From IMG/VR virus record IMGVR_UViG_3300042549_009448, positions 1-64,000 of that record: a stretch of DNA of 64,000 nucleotides; one strand, given 5' to 3'. Under the pieces are notes generated by a model. It saw only the letters and a list, made by a program, of their open reading frames with translations. It ran no database searches and had not been told where the DNA came from. The position numbers were made by a program, and so were the translations under genes. This DNA comes from a virus. Each line of letters opens with the position of its first letter. Within the stretch, counting starts at the first letter, position 1. Shown here one piece after another: positions 44,189-52,749 of this stretch.

Positions 44189-45298
44189 ATGAATTTAATC
44201 ATTGATGGAAATGCCTTTCTTAACGTAGCTGTTAGCATAGCCAAGAACATCTTAGCTAATGACAAACGAGTGGGCGAAAAGTATTACGTCTCTGATCTGT
44301 TAAACGATGACAAATTCATGCTTAAACAGGCAAGTAAGGATACTTTCAGGGCTTTTTCAGTGAACTACCTTGGAAGTATTCTTGCTCCGTTTAAGGAAAA
44401 TATCAGTTCCGTATTTTTCGTATTTGACTCTAAAAGTTGGAGAAAGAAATACATCAAGGAGCACTTTGAAGCTCACGGTGAGGGAGACTTCTCTTACAAA
44501 GGTCAACGTAAGTACGATGATAAAATCTATCTCTTTTTTGAATACTTCCAAACTGAAATCTTAAACACAATTTCTGAAGAATACGGAATTGTTATTAACC
44601 GGGTTCCTGGAGCGGAAGGTGATGATTTAATCGCCTATATTTGCGAAAACCTAAGAGAAGACATCTGCATTTGGTCAGTAGACAAGGACTTAACTCAATT
44701 ACTTGAAAGCAGCAAACGTAAAGTAATCCTAATAATGCCAAAGCAAATGACTAAGTATAAAAAGATCTACACTACTGAAGATTTCGGTCAGGTCCAAGAA
44801 GCTGAGATTAATCTATTCAATTTTGACATTGAATCAATCGACAATTCGGCAATCGTTAATATAATTAACGATTTGACCCAAAAGGATTATATACATCTAA
44901 CGGTTGATCCAACACTAGACATTCTAACTAAGTGCTTAGGTGGAGATTCTTCAGATAATATTCCAAGAGTTCATCCAAAAATGACTGCTTCCAAGGTAAC
45001 CAAGATAATCGATCACTTGCGTGAATCGTATGACTGGAAAGAGATCACTCCTCTAATCGATTCAGGTGATCAAGGGTTCATTGATATTTTACGTGAAGTT
45101 ACATGTGACGTGCTAAAGATAAAGGAACCTGGTGAATGGCAGACGATTGAGAATAACCTTACTCGTAATAAGACGCTAATTCGATTAAGCACTGCCTTTT
45201 TTCCAACTGACGTATTAGAATCAATAAAACAAAGTGTTGACTTAACAGCAAGACGTAAATTTAATTATTACAAATTTAAAAAAAATTATAAGAACTAA
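44189..45298 (+). CDS. rnh: RNase H / 5'-3' exonuclease of the FEN family (T4 rnh-like)
   Basis: A protein of 369 residues. MNLIIDGNAF gives the first Asp, NRVPGAEGDDLIAYI the acidic cluster of 5' nucleases, and WSVDKDLTQLL the next Asp. KCLGGDSSDNIPRV matches the GGDxSDNIP helix-3-turn motif. T4 RNase H removes RNA primers from lagging strands, and this enzyme should do the same next to gp32. An extra block at about 200-235 and a basic tail (RRKFNYYKFKKNYKN) are notable. The stop shares one base with the GroES start. Confidence 0.9.
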   Translation: MNLIIDGNAFLNVAVSIAKNILANDKRVGEKYYVSDLLNDDKFMLKQASKDTFRAFSVNYLGSILAPFKENISSVFFVFDSKSWRKKYIKEHFEAHGEGDFSYKGQRKYDDKIYLFFEYFQTEILNTISEEYGIVINRVPGAEGDDLIAYICENLREDICIWSVDKDLTQLLESSKRKVILIMPKQMTKYKKIYTTEDFGQVQEAEINLFNFDIESIDNSAIVNIINDLTQKDYIHLTVDPTLDILTKCLGGDSSDNIPRVHPKMTASKVTKIIDHLRESYDWKEITPLIDSGDQGFIDILREVTCDVLKIKEPGEWQTIENNLTRNKTLIRLSTAFFPTDVLESIKQSVDLTARRKFNYYKFKKNYKN

Positions 45299-45627
45299 TG
45301 AGCATAGACGTTCAACAAGGATTTATTCCATTATTTGAAAGACTCCTAATTCTACCAGACAGCGTAGAACTAAAAACTGAGACAGGTATTCTACTTTCAG
45401 TAGATGCACGTAAACGTCCAAATACTGGCAAAGTAGTCGGATTAGGTCACCTAGTCTCAGACAATTCAAAATGCCCAGTTAAAGTTGGGGATAGAGTTCT
45501 TTACCAAAGATACTCAGGTCTTGACGTAAAATGGGATAGTCAAAGCTACCACCTAGTAATGGCAAACGATCTCTTAGCCATAATCAATAAGGATCAAGAA
45601 ACCCAATTTGAATTAAATGAGCAGTAA
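45298..45627 (+). CDS. groES: Co-chaperonin GroES-like
   Basis: A protein of 109 residues with the GroES fold signature: IPLFERLLILPDSVELKTETG at the start, a mobile-loop-like GILLSVDARKRPNTGKVVGLG, then VKVGDRVLYQRYSGLDVKWD and YHLVMANDLLAII. T4 gp31 does this job with host GroEL; here a phage GroEL is also present at 30245. It should cap the chaperonin while large phage proteins fold. It overlaps the gene before by one base and the nucleotidase by 11 bases. Sure of the fold; whether it prefers phage or host GroEL is unknown. Confidence 0.9.
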   Translation: MSIDVQQGFIPLFERLLILPDSVELKTETGILLSVDARKRPNTGKVVGLGHLVSDNSKCPVKVGDRVLYQRYSGLDVKWDSQSYHLVMANDLLAIINKDQETQFELNEQ

Positions 45628-46234
45628 TCTTAAAAGCTTCACTCAATTCGTGAACGAAGAAAAATCAAATGACTTTAGGATCTTTTGTGATCTTGATGGA
45701 GTACTAGTTGATTTCAATAGAGGGTTCATTGAACTAGCTAGCAATACTGAAAAGCTTTCGCCTAAAGCCTATGAAAAGGAGCATGGTAAAGATTCACTAT
45801 GGCCGCTAATCGATGAGTTAGGCGAATCCTTCTGGGAAAATCTACAATGGATGAAGGACGGTAGGGAACTATGGGACTATCTTAAGCAATACGATCCAAT
45901 AATTTTGTCCTCTCCAAGTAAACACCCAGGCTGTTTTACCGGAAAGGCTAAATGGGTAAAGCTTCATTTAGGAATTGACCAAGATCCAGTAACGGACCCT
46001 CAAAATTTTACAAAGGACACCCGATTTATCTTAGCTAATCACAAGCACGATTACGTTGAGCCTGCAAAAACTCTATTTAAAAAGGAACCTCTGTTAATCG
46101 ATGATTTCAATAAAAAACTAGAAAAATGGACTAATGCTGGCGGAATTGGAGTTTTACATAACGATTCGACTGATACAATTCGAGTGGTTGAGGAAATTCT
46201 AGGCCCAGCTGAAGACTACAGTTATCGGACTTAA
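45617..46234 (+). CDS. 5'(3')-deoxyribonucleotidase-like HAD hydrolase with capsid-targeting-like N-terminus
   Basis: A protein of 205 residues with HAD motifs: FCDLDGVLVDF at 23-33 (nucleophile Asp25, Asp27), PIILSSPS for motif II, a Lys in KAKWVKLHL, and LLIDDFNKK for motif IV. Such enzymes dephosphorylate deoxynucleoside monophosphates. The first 14 residues (LKSFTQFVNEE) form the F-x-x-F-x-x-E pattern seen on other genes here, absent from ordinary nucleotidases. This suggests that the enzyme is directed into the head or is a cleavable fusion. It ends the gp32 transcription unit, before a bidirectional terminator. Confidence 0.8.
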   Translation: MSSNLKSFTQFVNEEKSNDFRIFCDLDGVLVDFNRGFIELASNTEKLSPKAYEKEHGKDSLWPLIDELGESFWENLQWMKDGRELWDYLKQYDPIILSSPSKHPGCFTGKAKWVKLHLGIDQDPVTDPQNFTKDTRFILANHKHDYVEPAKTLFKKEPLLIDDFNKKLEKWTNAGGIGVLHNDSTDTIRVVEEILGPAEDYSYRT

Positions 46235-46273
46235 ACCGAGTGGTGGAACGCTGACCGACCGGTCGGCCCTAAA

Positions 46274-46303
46274 TAAAAAAGGACTCGAATGAGTCCTTTT
46301 TTT
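46274..46303. terminator. Bidirectional terminator between nucleotidase and tail sheath
   Basis: A6 then GGACTC (46281-46286), loop GAAT, GAGTCC (46291-46296), then T7. It works on both strands between the convergent genes. Confidence 0.9.
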
Positions 46304-46322
46304 ATTAAGTAGCGTTTGTCTT

Positions 46323-49300
46323 TTAGAATGATGGAGTAAATCCAGTAGAGTTTGAAGCAAGTTGACCGCCAGCTCTTGTGATTGTGATACGGTTGATGAA
46401 CTTGTGAATACCTCTTGGAAAATCAACAACTATATCAATGATACCCGCGTTATTTTCAAGAACTTCAGTTCCGTTGTTTGAATCATCAAATACTACATCG
46501 AATGTTGAGATACCTCTAGCGTCTTGAACCGCCGTTAGGTAGTTCTTAACCAGAGTTTTAACTCTTAATCGGGTAGTAGTATCATTGAAGTCAAATAGGA
46601 AGTTCAACAAGATTCTTTCAATATCTCTTTCAATCGTTACTAGAGCTTCTCTTACGTGAACGTTATTAAGAGCTGATTTAACTTTTTGGTATCCAGTGTT
46701 GTTTGAGAAAATCATAACACCAAAACCTCTACGTCTAACGATCAAGTTGAAACCTACTGGCTCCAAGAAGTCTCTATCATCATTAGTTAAGTCATACTCA
46801 ACTCCTGTAATTTCTGGTTCAGAGATTATACCTCTTTTTCCTGCTACGATTGAGAAAGTATTTCCACTAGAGTACTTCTTCATGTAAGTATTTGCAACAT
46901 AGGCAGCCGGTGGAATTGATTTGTTTCTACCTCCTTCGAAGATTACTAAGTTAGGCATGAAATATGCAGAATAAGATGCTATTGAAATACCGCCTTTCTC
47001 TCCAGTTGCAAATCCGAATGTGTAAGATGGATTAGATGATAAGTTACCACCAGTTGAAATAAATTCAGCTGATACTAAATTAGTGTTAACATCAATGAAG
47101 CTTGGATCAATTGATTTCTCATATTGTGCAAAAGATGGAGCATTTAGGATAGCTAAAGCTTTTCCGTGATTTGCTGCAAGTTGAGTAAGTTGTTGTTTAG
47201 AAGAGCTCCAAATTTGACCTTCATAAGAATCAATAATGTAACGGTAATCTAGAGTTTCATTATCGGCTAAGGTAGAAGCAATGTTTGTATCGTTGAACAT
47301 GTAGTCCAAAATAGTGTTTTGACGATCAGCTGTTCCGTTAGGATACAATCCGCTTTCGTCAACTTGCATTGCTGGTACATAAAATCCTCTAATATCAGTT
47401 ACGTAGTTTTTAATTCCTTTGTAAACGATAAGACCTGCATTTCCGCCTAATGCTGATGGAGTAATATCAATACCTGTGATATTTGAATCAGCCGCAGTAT
47501 CAACAGTAACCGTGTATTTTAGAGTTTTAAGAGGTAAGTTAGAAGGACCGTAGTTTACAGTAACCAGTTGACTGTAAATTGATTTAATTTTTAGTGCACG
47601 ATTACGAATAACCGGGTCTCCGTTAGCATCTTTTACAATACCAGCTTTAACCAATTGTCCAACCTTAAAGAATGAATCTATTAAAGTTCTCTTAGTTGAA
47701 TCGTATGTGTATCCGGTGTTTGCAACTTCTTTCTTAGCGGTATTTCCATAAAGTGAAGGATTAAGCGTAAATACTACTTGATTTGGAGAAAAGAATCTGT
47801 AATTGTTAGCTCCAGTAGTGATGAAGTAGTTAGAATCAGTTAAGTCAAAAGTCGCTTTAAATTGAGTAACTGTAGTTGATTTGATATGTAGATAAGCTGG
47901 TGCTGGACTAGCGATACCGTCAGTTATGTACTCAACGTCAACTTGGTTTTGGAATGCTGCATCTTGATAAGCATAGAATTCAATGTACTTGATTTGACCG
48001 GTGTTTTGAGTTTTAACCAAACCGTCAGTCGATAAGTAAAGAGTAGTAGGCGTACCTGATGGAGCTGTCAAGTAGTGCAAAGTATCTCCAGTTTTAATGA
48101 AGCCGTTTGCCCATGCAGTATACAATTTACTTCCAATGGTTGCAACTATATACTTGTCACCAGTTGGTAAATTAGATGGACCTGCCAGCTTTTGAATTGT
48201 GTACGTTTCGCCAGCAGCATAAGTTAAATTATAATCAGTGTCATCTAATGCGAAATAGTACTCGTATCCAGCTGATTTTCTATAGCTTAATACATCGATT
48301 AGTGCAACTGGATCAACTGTGCTGATTCCGTTATCTACTGTGTAAAGTTGCTTAGTACCGTCAGTTGTGTTAAGTTCATCAAAACCATAACCTACTAGAT
48401 CAATTCTTTGCTGTGCACTAGGCTCAGTTGAACTACCGCTACTGAATGTAGCATTAGTTAAGTCAATCATGTCAACTTTCTTGTAGTCAACTGCGCAAAA
48501 TACTCCAGATTGACTAAACTTTCTGTTAAATAGTGAATCAATTGAAGCAATCGCTCCAGTTAAATCTCTGAAATCCGGAATCATTGCTCCGATCGTACGA
48601 TTTACTACTGAAACTTCTCTCAATGAAAGAAAATCATTCATCTTTGCAAGTTCAATGCCCGATGGATTAAAGAACTGTCCGTAAATTGGATCTTTTGAAA
48701 GTCTAACGTAATCTGTCCAATCTCCTTCAACTACCGCGACTTCAACAAAGTAATCTGCTACATAATCGTCTGGGTGTAAGAATTCTGGAATTTCTACCTT
48801 ATCTCCTAAAAGTTTGTAGTATTCCTGAACTTTAATGTCGTATCCAGTAGTATCAGCTACTCTAACCCATGTAGTAACAGCTTTCTTAGAAAGGTTAACT
48901 AAACTTAAAAGTTTATTTGCATCTCTGTCTGCGGTTCCGGTTGCTGGGAATGAGTCTCCTAACTGAATGTTTTTGTACTTGTTAACGGCGTCAACATCAG
49001 CAAACCATAGTTTCTGAGTATTGTAGAATCGTGAAAGACTATCTTGATAAAGATTAGCAGCCCAAGTTGAATTATTTGATGCCGATTCAGTATTGAATGT
49101 TGTAAAGTATGCAACGTCCGTATCTGCAACTGGTAAAAGATTCAAAGCGTAAACTGGGCCTTGTCTCAAAGCTACTTCTATAGTTCTATGAAAGAAGCTT
49201 CCGTTCTTTTCTAGTTTAGAATCATTTTCTCCGTATACTGTTATTAATGAACGTAAGTCATTGATTAGTACTACTGAGTTGATAGGTCCCTTTTTGCTGG

Positions 49301-49415
49301 TTCCTATTACAAGTCTTCCCGTTGATAAAGGTAAGCTGAGACTGGTGCTTTCGTCAATTTCGACTGTGTAGACACCGCTTGACTTGAATCGGTTCAGATT
49401 TAATTTTTCTGCCAT
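46323..49415 (-). CDS. gp18: Contractile tail sheath protein (T4 gp18-like)
   Basis: A protein of 1030 residues. The N-terminus (SSGVYTVEIDESTSLSLPLSTGRLVIGTSKKG) matches the myovirus sheath start. The C-terminal 170 residues (GYQKVKSALNNVHVREALVTIERDIERIL, LRVKTLVKNYLTAVQDARGI, DIVVDFPRGIHKFINRITITR) match the conserved sheath domain that forms the inter-subunit mesh. The protein is longer than T4 gp18 (659 residues) because of central insertions of about 350 residues, probably surface domains. It is a single-gene unit with two late-promoter-like motifs and a terminator. Its partner tail tube lies at 62626, not adjacent as in T4. Confidence 0.93.
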   Translation of the reverse strand: MAEKLNLNRFKSSGVYTVEIDESTSLSLPLSTGRLVIGTSKKGPINSVVLINDLRSLITVYGENDSKLEKNGSFFHRTIEVALRQGPVYALNLLPVADTDVAYFTTFNTESASNNSTWAANLYQDSLSRFYNTQKLWFADVDAVNKYKNIQLGDSFPATGTADRDANKLLSLVNLSKKAVTTWVRVADTTGYDIKVQEYYKLLGDKVEIPEFLHPDDYVADYFVEVAVVEGDWTDYVRLSKDPIYGQFFNPSGIELAKMNDFLSLREVSVVNRTIGAMIPDFRDLTGAIASIDSLFNRKFSQSGVFCAVDYKKVDMIDLTNATFSSGSSTEPSAQQRIDLVGYGFDELNTTDGTKQLYTVDNGISTVDPVALIDVLSYRKSAGYEYYFALDDTDYNLTYAAGETYTIQKLAGPSNLPTGDKYIVATIGSKLYTAWANGFIKTGDTLHYLTAPSGTPTTLYLSTDGLVKTQNTGQIKYIEFYAYQDAAFQNQVDVEYITDGIASPAPAYLHIKSTTVTQFKATFDLTDSNYFITTGANNYRFFSPNQVVFTLNPSLYGNTAKKEVANTGYTYDSTKRTLIDSFFKVGQLVKAGIVKDANGDPVIRNRALKIKSIYSQLVTVNYGPSNLPLKTLKYTVTVDTAADSNITGIDITPSALGGNAGLIVYKGIKNYVTDIRGFYVPAMQVDESGLYPNGTADRQNTILDYMFNDTNIASTLADNETLDYRYIIDSYEGQIWSSSKQQLTQLAANHGKALAILNAPSFAQYEKSIDPSFIDVNTNLVSAEFISTGGNLSSNPSYTFGFATGEKGGISIASYSAYFMPNLVIFEGGRNKSIPPAAYVANTYMKKYSSGNTFSIVAGKRGIISEPEITGVEYDLTNDDRDFLEPVGFNLIVRRRGFGVMIFSNNTGYQKVKSALNNVHVREALVTIERDIERILLNFLFDFNDTTTRLRVKTLVKNYLTAVQDARGISTFDVVFDDSNNGTEVLENNAGIIDIVVDFPRGIHKFINRITITRAGGQLASNSTGFTPSF

Positions 49416-49443
49416 CGCTTTTTGCGTATTATTTTGAAGTTAT

Positions 49444-49453
49444 TTATTTATCG
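49444..49453 (-). promoter_or_regulatory. T4-late-like promoter for tail sheath, proximal
   Basis: The minus strand reads GCGATAAATAAATAACTTC, 28 bases before the ATG at 49415. ATAAATAA occurs twice in register. Confidence 0.65.
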
Positions 49454-49503
49454 CATTAAGTCCAAATTCGCACTTTTTGAACTTGGGCTAGTTGCGTCTT
49501 TAG

Positions 49504-49513
49504 TTATTTATCA
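49504..49513 (-). promoter_or_regulatory. T4-late-like promoter for tail sheath, distal
   Basis: The minus strand reads GGTTGATAAATAACTAAAG, 88 bases before the ATG. This is the closest match to the extended consensus. A tandem pair would suit a gene needing high expression. Confidence 0.6.
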
Positions 49514-49582
49514 ACCGCCGGCATAATAAACTTAAACTTTTTTCACGTTTGGGGTAAAAGATCTTGTAAAAACTAACTAAAT

Positions 49583-50062
49583 ATGGCAAATACAGACAAC
49601 TCCTGCGCAAAATTAGAAATTAAGGACCTTTGGTCAGATCGCACCGGCCAGAACAAGGACACACTCGGCGACATTATTAACTTACAAGCCGATACTCAAA
49701 AGAATGTTTACGGATATGACTTCAAAAACATGACTCTCCGTGACCTAATGACATTTTGGCACATGAATAATCATGCAATGATTGATGAAATTCACGAAGC
49801 AACCGATGCACTAGGAGGAATCAAGGACGGTGGCGGCAATGCCATCTGGAAAAGATGGAAAACGGCACACGAAGGCTACTCAGATAAGAAGTTCTCGGAT
49901 TTATCAGATGACGATCAACTGGAGTGCAAATTTGAAGTGATTGACATGTTACACTTCTTTATGAATTATGCAATTTCGATAGGAATGACCCCTCAGGAGA
50001 TGTACAACATGTACATGTCTAAGAACGAAGAGAATAGAACGCGTCAACAAAATGATTATTAA
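49583..50062 (+). CDS. gp56: dCTP/dUTP pyrophosphatase, T4 gp56 homologue
   Basis: A protein of 159 residues of the all-alpha NTP pyrophosphatase group. It aligns closely with T4 gp56: AIWKRWKTAHEGY with gp56's AVWKPWKKRYSEM, LSDDDQLECKFEVIDMLHFFMN with LSPEDQLEIKFELIDQFHFFMN, and SKNEENRTRQQNDY with LKNAENFARQDRGY. Metal ligands are Glu69, Glu72, Glu118 and Asp121. In T4 this enzyme removes dCTP so that unmodified cytosine is not used, and yields dCMP and dUMP. It begins the 12-kb replication cluster and is 18 bases before the polymerase gene. Upstream is an ATCTTGTAAAA element shared with the start at 29485. Confidence 0.9.
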   Translation: MANTDNSCAKLEIKDLWSDRTGQNKDTLGDIINLQADTQKNVYGYDFKNMTLRDLMTFWHMNNHAMIDEIHEATDALGGIKDGGGNAIWKRWKTAHEGYSDKKFSDLSDDDQLECKFEVIDMLHFFMNYAISIGMTPQEMYNMYMSKNEENRTRQQNDY

Positions 50063-50080
50063 TTAGTAAAATAGTAAAAC

Positions 50081-51457
50081 ATGATTATAAGTACCGAATT
50101 TCACACGGAAGACTCAACGCTAGCCATTTCGTATTATAAGCCCGATGGAACAATTGGATTTATGAAAAAACCAATTTTGCCACATGACCTTTACAACTGG
50201 AATCTAACTCCAACTCCGACTGAACACCGTAACTGGGATGGAAGATTTCTAAAAAAAGTTCAAGGTAAATGGTTAAGCCGTTTTAGACTTGAAGAATTGA
50301 CCCAAACTCGATTAGATCAAACTGAGTTAGCTTCAATTTATTCAGATGATAGTCCGAAAAAGTATTATCTGGATATTGAGATTCAGCTATTGTCAACCGA
50401 TTTCCCAGATCCAAATAAAGCCGCGATGCCCGTTAATTTAATAACGTTTGTGAATGAGGATAATATTTGTTTTGTAATGTCAACCATGAAGAACTTAGAG
50501 ACTCCAGTAATTTCTCAACTACAAGATGAAGTTAACGATTACTTTAAGGCTCACGGTCAAGACTTTACTCTTAAGTATCTGTTTTTTGAAACTGAGGTTG
50601 AGATGATGACCGTGTTCTTTCATAAAGTTCTGCCAAAAATTCCATTCTTAACAGGTTGGAACGTAATCGGATTTGACTGGTTGTACTTAATTAATCGTTG
50701 TAAGAATTTAGGAATTGAGCCAATGGCAAAAATGCCTTCTAAAACATTGATTGGTAAAGCCAAAATGCCAGTTCACATGGGACTTCTGGATTACATGGAA
50801 GTTTTCATGAATACCAAGCCGTATAAGGTTGTTGAAAACTATAAGTTGGAATACATCGCAAACCTTGTGCTTGGAACTACTAAATTGCATAGTGAATATG
50901 CAACAATGATAGAAGCTCAACAAGATGTTGAAAACTTCATTAAGTACAACATCATTGATACGATTCTTATTAAATTAATAGAAGACAAGCTTGGTCTACT
51001 TGATGTAGCCTTTGCAATCTCTAAATTTGCAAGAGTCGATGTTTCTAAAGTATTCTCAGCAGTATTCATTACTGAAACCTTAATGTGTAGAGAATTCTTG
51101 GAACGTGGTTTATACATGGCAAACGATCGAAGAGATCTTGAAGAAGATGCAACTTACGATGGTGCATACGTTGCAAAACCTGAACCCGGATACTATAAGT
51201 ACGTATCATGTTTTGACTTTGCGTCAATGTATCCTAACATTCAAATCCAATTTAATATTTCGCCGGATGCGTATTTAGGAAAAAGTAAACCTGATCAAGA
51301 ACCGACTGAAGATCAAGTTCTAACTAAAAACAATACTCTATTTACTAAAAAGTTCGATTCAGCAGCTCGCACTATATTAACCCGTTTGTATAACGGTCGT
51401 GTGGACACAAAGAACGAAATGAAAAAATTAGAAGAGCAACTAGACGATGCTAAATAA
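50081..51457 (+). CDS. gp43: Family B DNA polymerase, N-terminal half only (split gp43)
   Basis: A protein of 458 residues that follows T4 gp43 from the N-terminal domain through the proofreading exonuclease: DIE at 98-100, TGWNVIGFDWLYLINR (ExoII) and YNIIDTILI (ExoIII). It continues into polymerase motif A (SCFDFASMYPNIQIQFNISPDAYLG, like gp43's [23 protein letters not shown]). It then stops after about 70 more residues. Motif B (NSLYG), motif C (DTDS) and the thumb are absent, and neither downstream gene has them. The stop overlaps the next gene by 11 bases, so this is a designed end, not a random frameshift. The missing half must be encoded elsewhere in the genome if the enzyme is active. 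Confidence 0.88.
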   Translation: MIISTEFHTEDSTLAISYYKPDGTIGFMKKPILPHDLYNWNLTPTPTEHRNWDGRFLKKVQGKWLSRFRLEELTQTRLDQTELASIYSDDSPKKYYLDIEIQLLSTDFPDPNKAAMPVNLITFVNEDNICFVMSTMKNLETPVISQLQDEVNDYFKAHGQDFTLKYLFFETEVEMMTVFFHKVLPKIPFLTGWNVIGFDWLYLINRCKNLGIEPMAKMPSKTLIGKAKMPVHMGLLDYMEVFMNTKPYKVVENYKLEYIANLVLGTTKLHSEYATMIEAQQDVENFIKYNIIDTILIKLIEDKLGLLDVAFAISKFARVDVSKVFSAVFITETLMCREFLERGLYMANDRRDLEEDATYDGAYVAKPEPGYYKYVSCFDFASMYPNIQIQFNISPDAYLGKSKPDQEPTEDQVLTKNNTLFTKKFDSAARTILTRLYNGRVDTKNEMKKLEEQLDDAK

Positions 51458-52142
51458 GTTTAAAAAAATACTACATAAAATTATGAATGGATACGATATA
51501 GAAACGCTGATAGCTGTAAAATCAAGTTTTCAAGCTAATAAATTCCAGTGGATAAAAACAAATGACCCAAATAAAATGGGTAAAATAGTAGAGGTTAGAG
51601 ACGTTGTTCCTGGTCGAAACGGGAGATTTCTTGCAATGTTGTCAGATGGCGCGCAAATTGATACTGACCTAGTTTCATCTAACCTAATGATGATAACTGA
51701 TGGCCAAGAACCTCTATCCTTTGCTGAAATCCAGTCAATTAATTACATTCCATCTCTTTCAGAAGAGGTCCAGGTGTCAGCTGATATTCCTACTGAATTC
51801 GTAGATGAGATCAAGTCACAAGCAGTAACGGCTCAGCCTATTATTGGTGGACAGCCTGCTCAACTTGCACCAGAACCAGCAAAAATTCAGTTAGTCGCTG
51901 ATCCAGGAGATCTATTTGGAATGTTTTCACTTGAGGACACTGACCTAAACTTATCGGTCAAGGTTAAGTTACCTAGTAAAACTCTACTAAAGATGATGTA
52001 TCAGAATTCAAAGAACAAAGAAGAGTTTTTGACAAAACTATCAAACTATATAAATAATAACGTAACGGTAGATGCTATCAAGAAAACCATGAAAAAGGCA
52101 TTAGCTGGAGACACTAAAAAGAAGACAACTACAAATGAATAA
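51447..52142 (+). CDS. Unknown protein between polymerase fragment and UvsX
   Basis: A protein of 231 residues with a basic N-terminus (MLNKFKKILHKIMNGYD). A small beta-rich domain at about 30-75 (GKIVEVRDVVPGRNGRFLAMLSDG) could be SH3/KOW-like. A variable linker follows, then a Lys-rich helical C-terminus (KTMKKALAGDTKKKTTTNE). It has no polymerase motif, so it is not the missing gp43 half. It overlaps the polymerase gene by 11 bases and the next gene by eight, which suggests tight co-translation and possibly a role with the polymerase. I do not recognise a family. Confidence 0.65.
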   Translation: MLNKFKKILHKIMNGYDIETLIAVKSSFQANKFQWIKTNDPNKMGKIVEVRDVVPGRNGRFLAMLSDGAQIDTDLVSSNLMMITDGQEPLSFAEIQSINYIPSLSEEVQVSADIPTEFVDEIKSQAVTAQPIIGGQPAQLAPEPAKIQLVADPGDLFGMFSLEDTDLNLSVKVKLPSKTLLKMMYQNSKNKEEFLTKLSNYINNNVTVDAIKKTMKKALAGDTKKKTTTNE

Positions 52143-52698
52143 GCCTTTAATCTCAAAAGAAGCTAGTAAGCTCGGTAGATTTAACGTGTTGACCTTAACT
52201 AAGGACCAGCATTCGAATCAATATTTAGCCGACGATCTTGAGTACATCTGCTTGATTCCATTTGAAAAGTCTTCAGAGAACTCAATCAAGTCAATATATG
52301 TATTGGATTATCTTAATCCTGCAACGGATTCTCAAACCGAATCTTTGATAGTTGACACAGTCAATCCAGATCTTGATAAAACTCCATACGACAGCGTTTG
52401 TCGTGCTCTAGTTGAAGAAGCTGGACTAAACATTGACGAGCTAGGACTGACTGAGAATAGTATTTACTATTTGGGAGACATTCAAATGAGTGCTCCAATG
52501 TCATATAAAATGCACTGTTATGGAATCGATATTACAAGCAAATCAGTTCTTGAATTCACAAGAAATTTATCAAAGGATCATTTCACAAAGGACAGCTCAT
52601 CCATTAAAAAGGTAGGCTTTCACCAAGTGGTAAATGGCGACTTTCCGGACTCTACTATTTTAGCAGGGTCATTTTTATTAGTTTCATATTTCAACTAA
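52135..52698 (+). CDS. Unknown protein with weak Nudix-like segment
   Basis: A protein of 187 residues. CRALVEEAGLNIDELG resembles the second half of a Nudix box (RExxEExG), but the first Glu is Ala and the upstream Gly and Glu are not in register. The beta-strand pattern before and after (LEYICLIPFEKSSENSIKSIYVLDYL, YYLGDIQMSAPMSYKMHCYGID) also fits a Nudix-type fold. It may be a degenerate, non-catalytic Nudix protein. It lies between the polymerase and UvsX genes. Confidence 0.55.
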   Translation: MNKPLISKEASKLGRFNVLTLTKDQHSNQYLADDLEYICLIPFEKSSENSIKSIYVLDYLNPATDSQTESLIVDTVNPDLDKTPYDSVCRALVEEAGLNIDELGLTENSIYYLGDIQMSAPMSYKMHCYGIDITSKSVLEFTRNLSKDHFTKDSSSIKKVGFHQVVNGDFPDSTILAGSFLLVSYFN

Positions 52699-52707
52699 AC
52701 CCAATTC

Positions 52708-52729
52708 AGTATCCTTTGTAAAAGATACT
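52708..52729 (+). promoter_or_regulatory. Hairpin upstream of uvsX
   Basis: AGTATC (52708-52713) pairs with GATACT (52724-52729), extended by TTT/AAA after a one-base bulge. No T-run follows, so an operator or RNA-processing site is as likely as a weak terminator. The start of uvsX is 20 bases on. Confidence 0.35.
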
Positions 52730-52749
52730 AAATATTAATTTTTATACAC

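Noticed and set aside
51447-52698. Missing C-terminal half of the DNA polymerase in the next two genes
   Set aside because: No NSLYG, DTDS or thumb-like segment is present in either product or in the other frames examined by eye.
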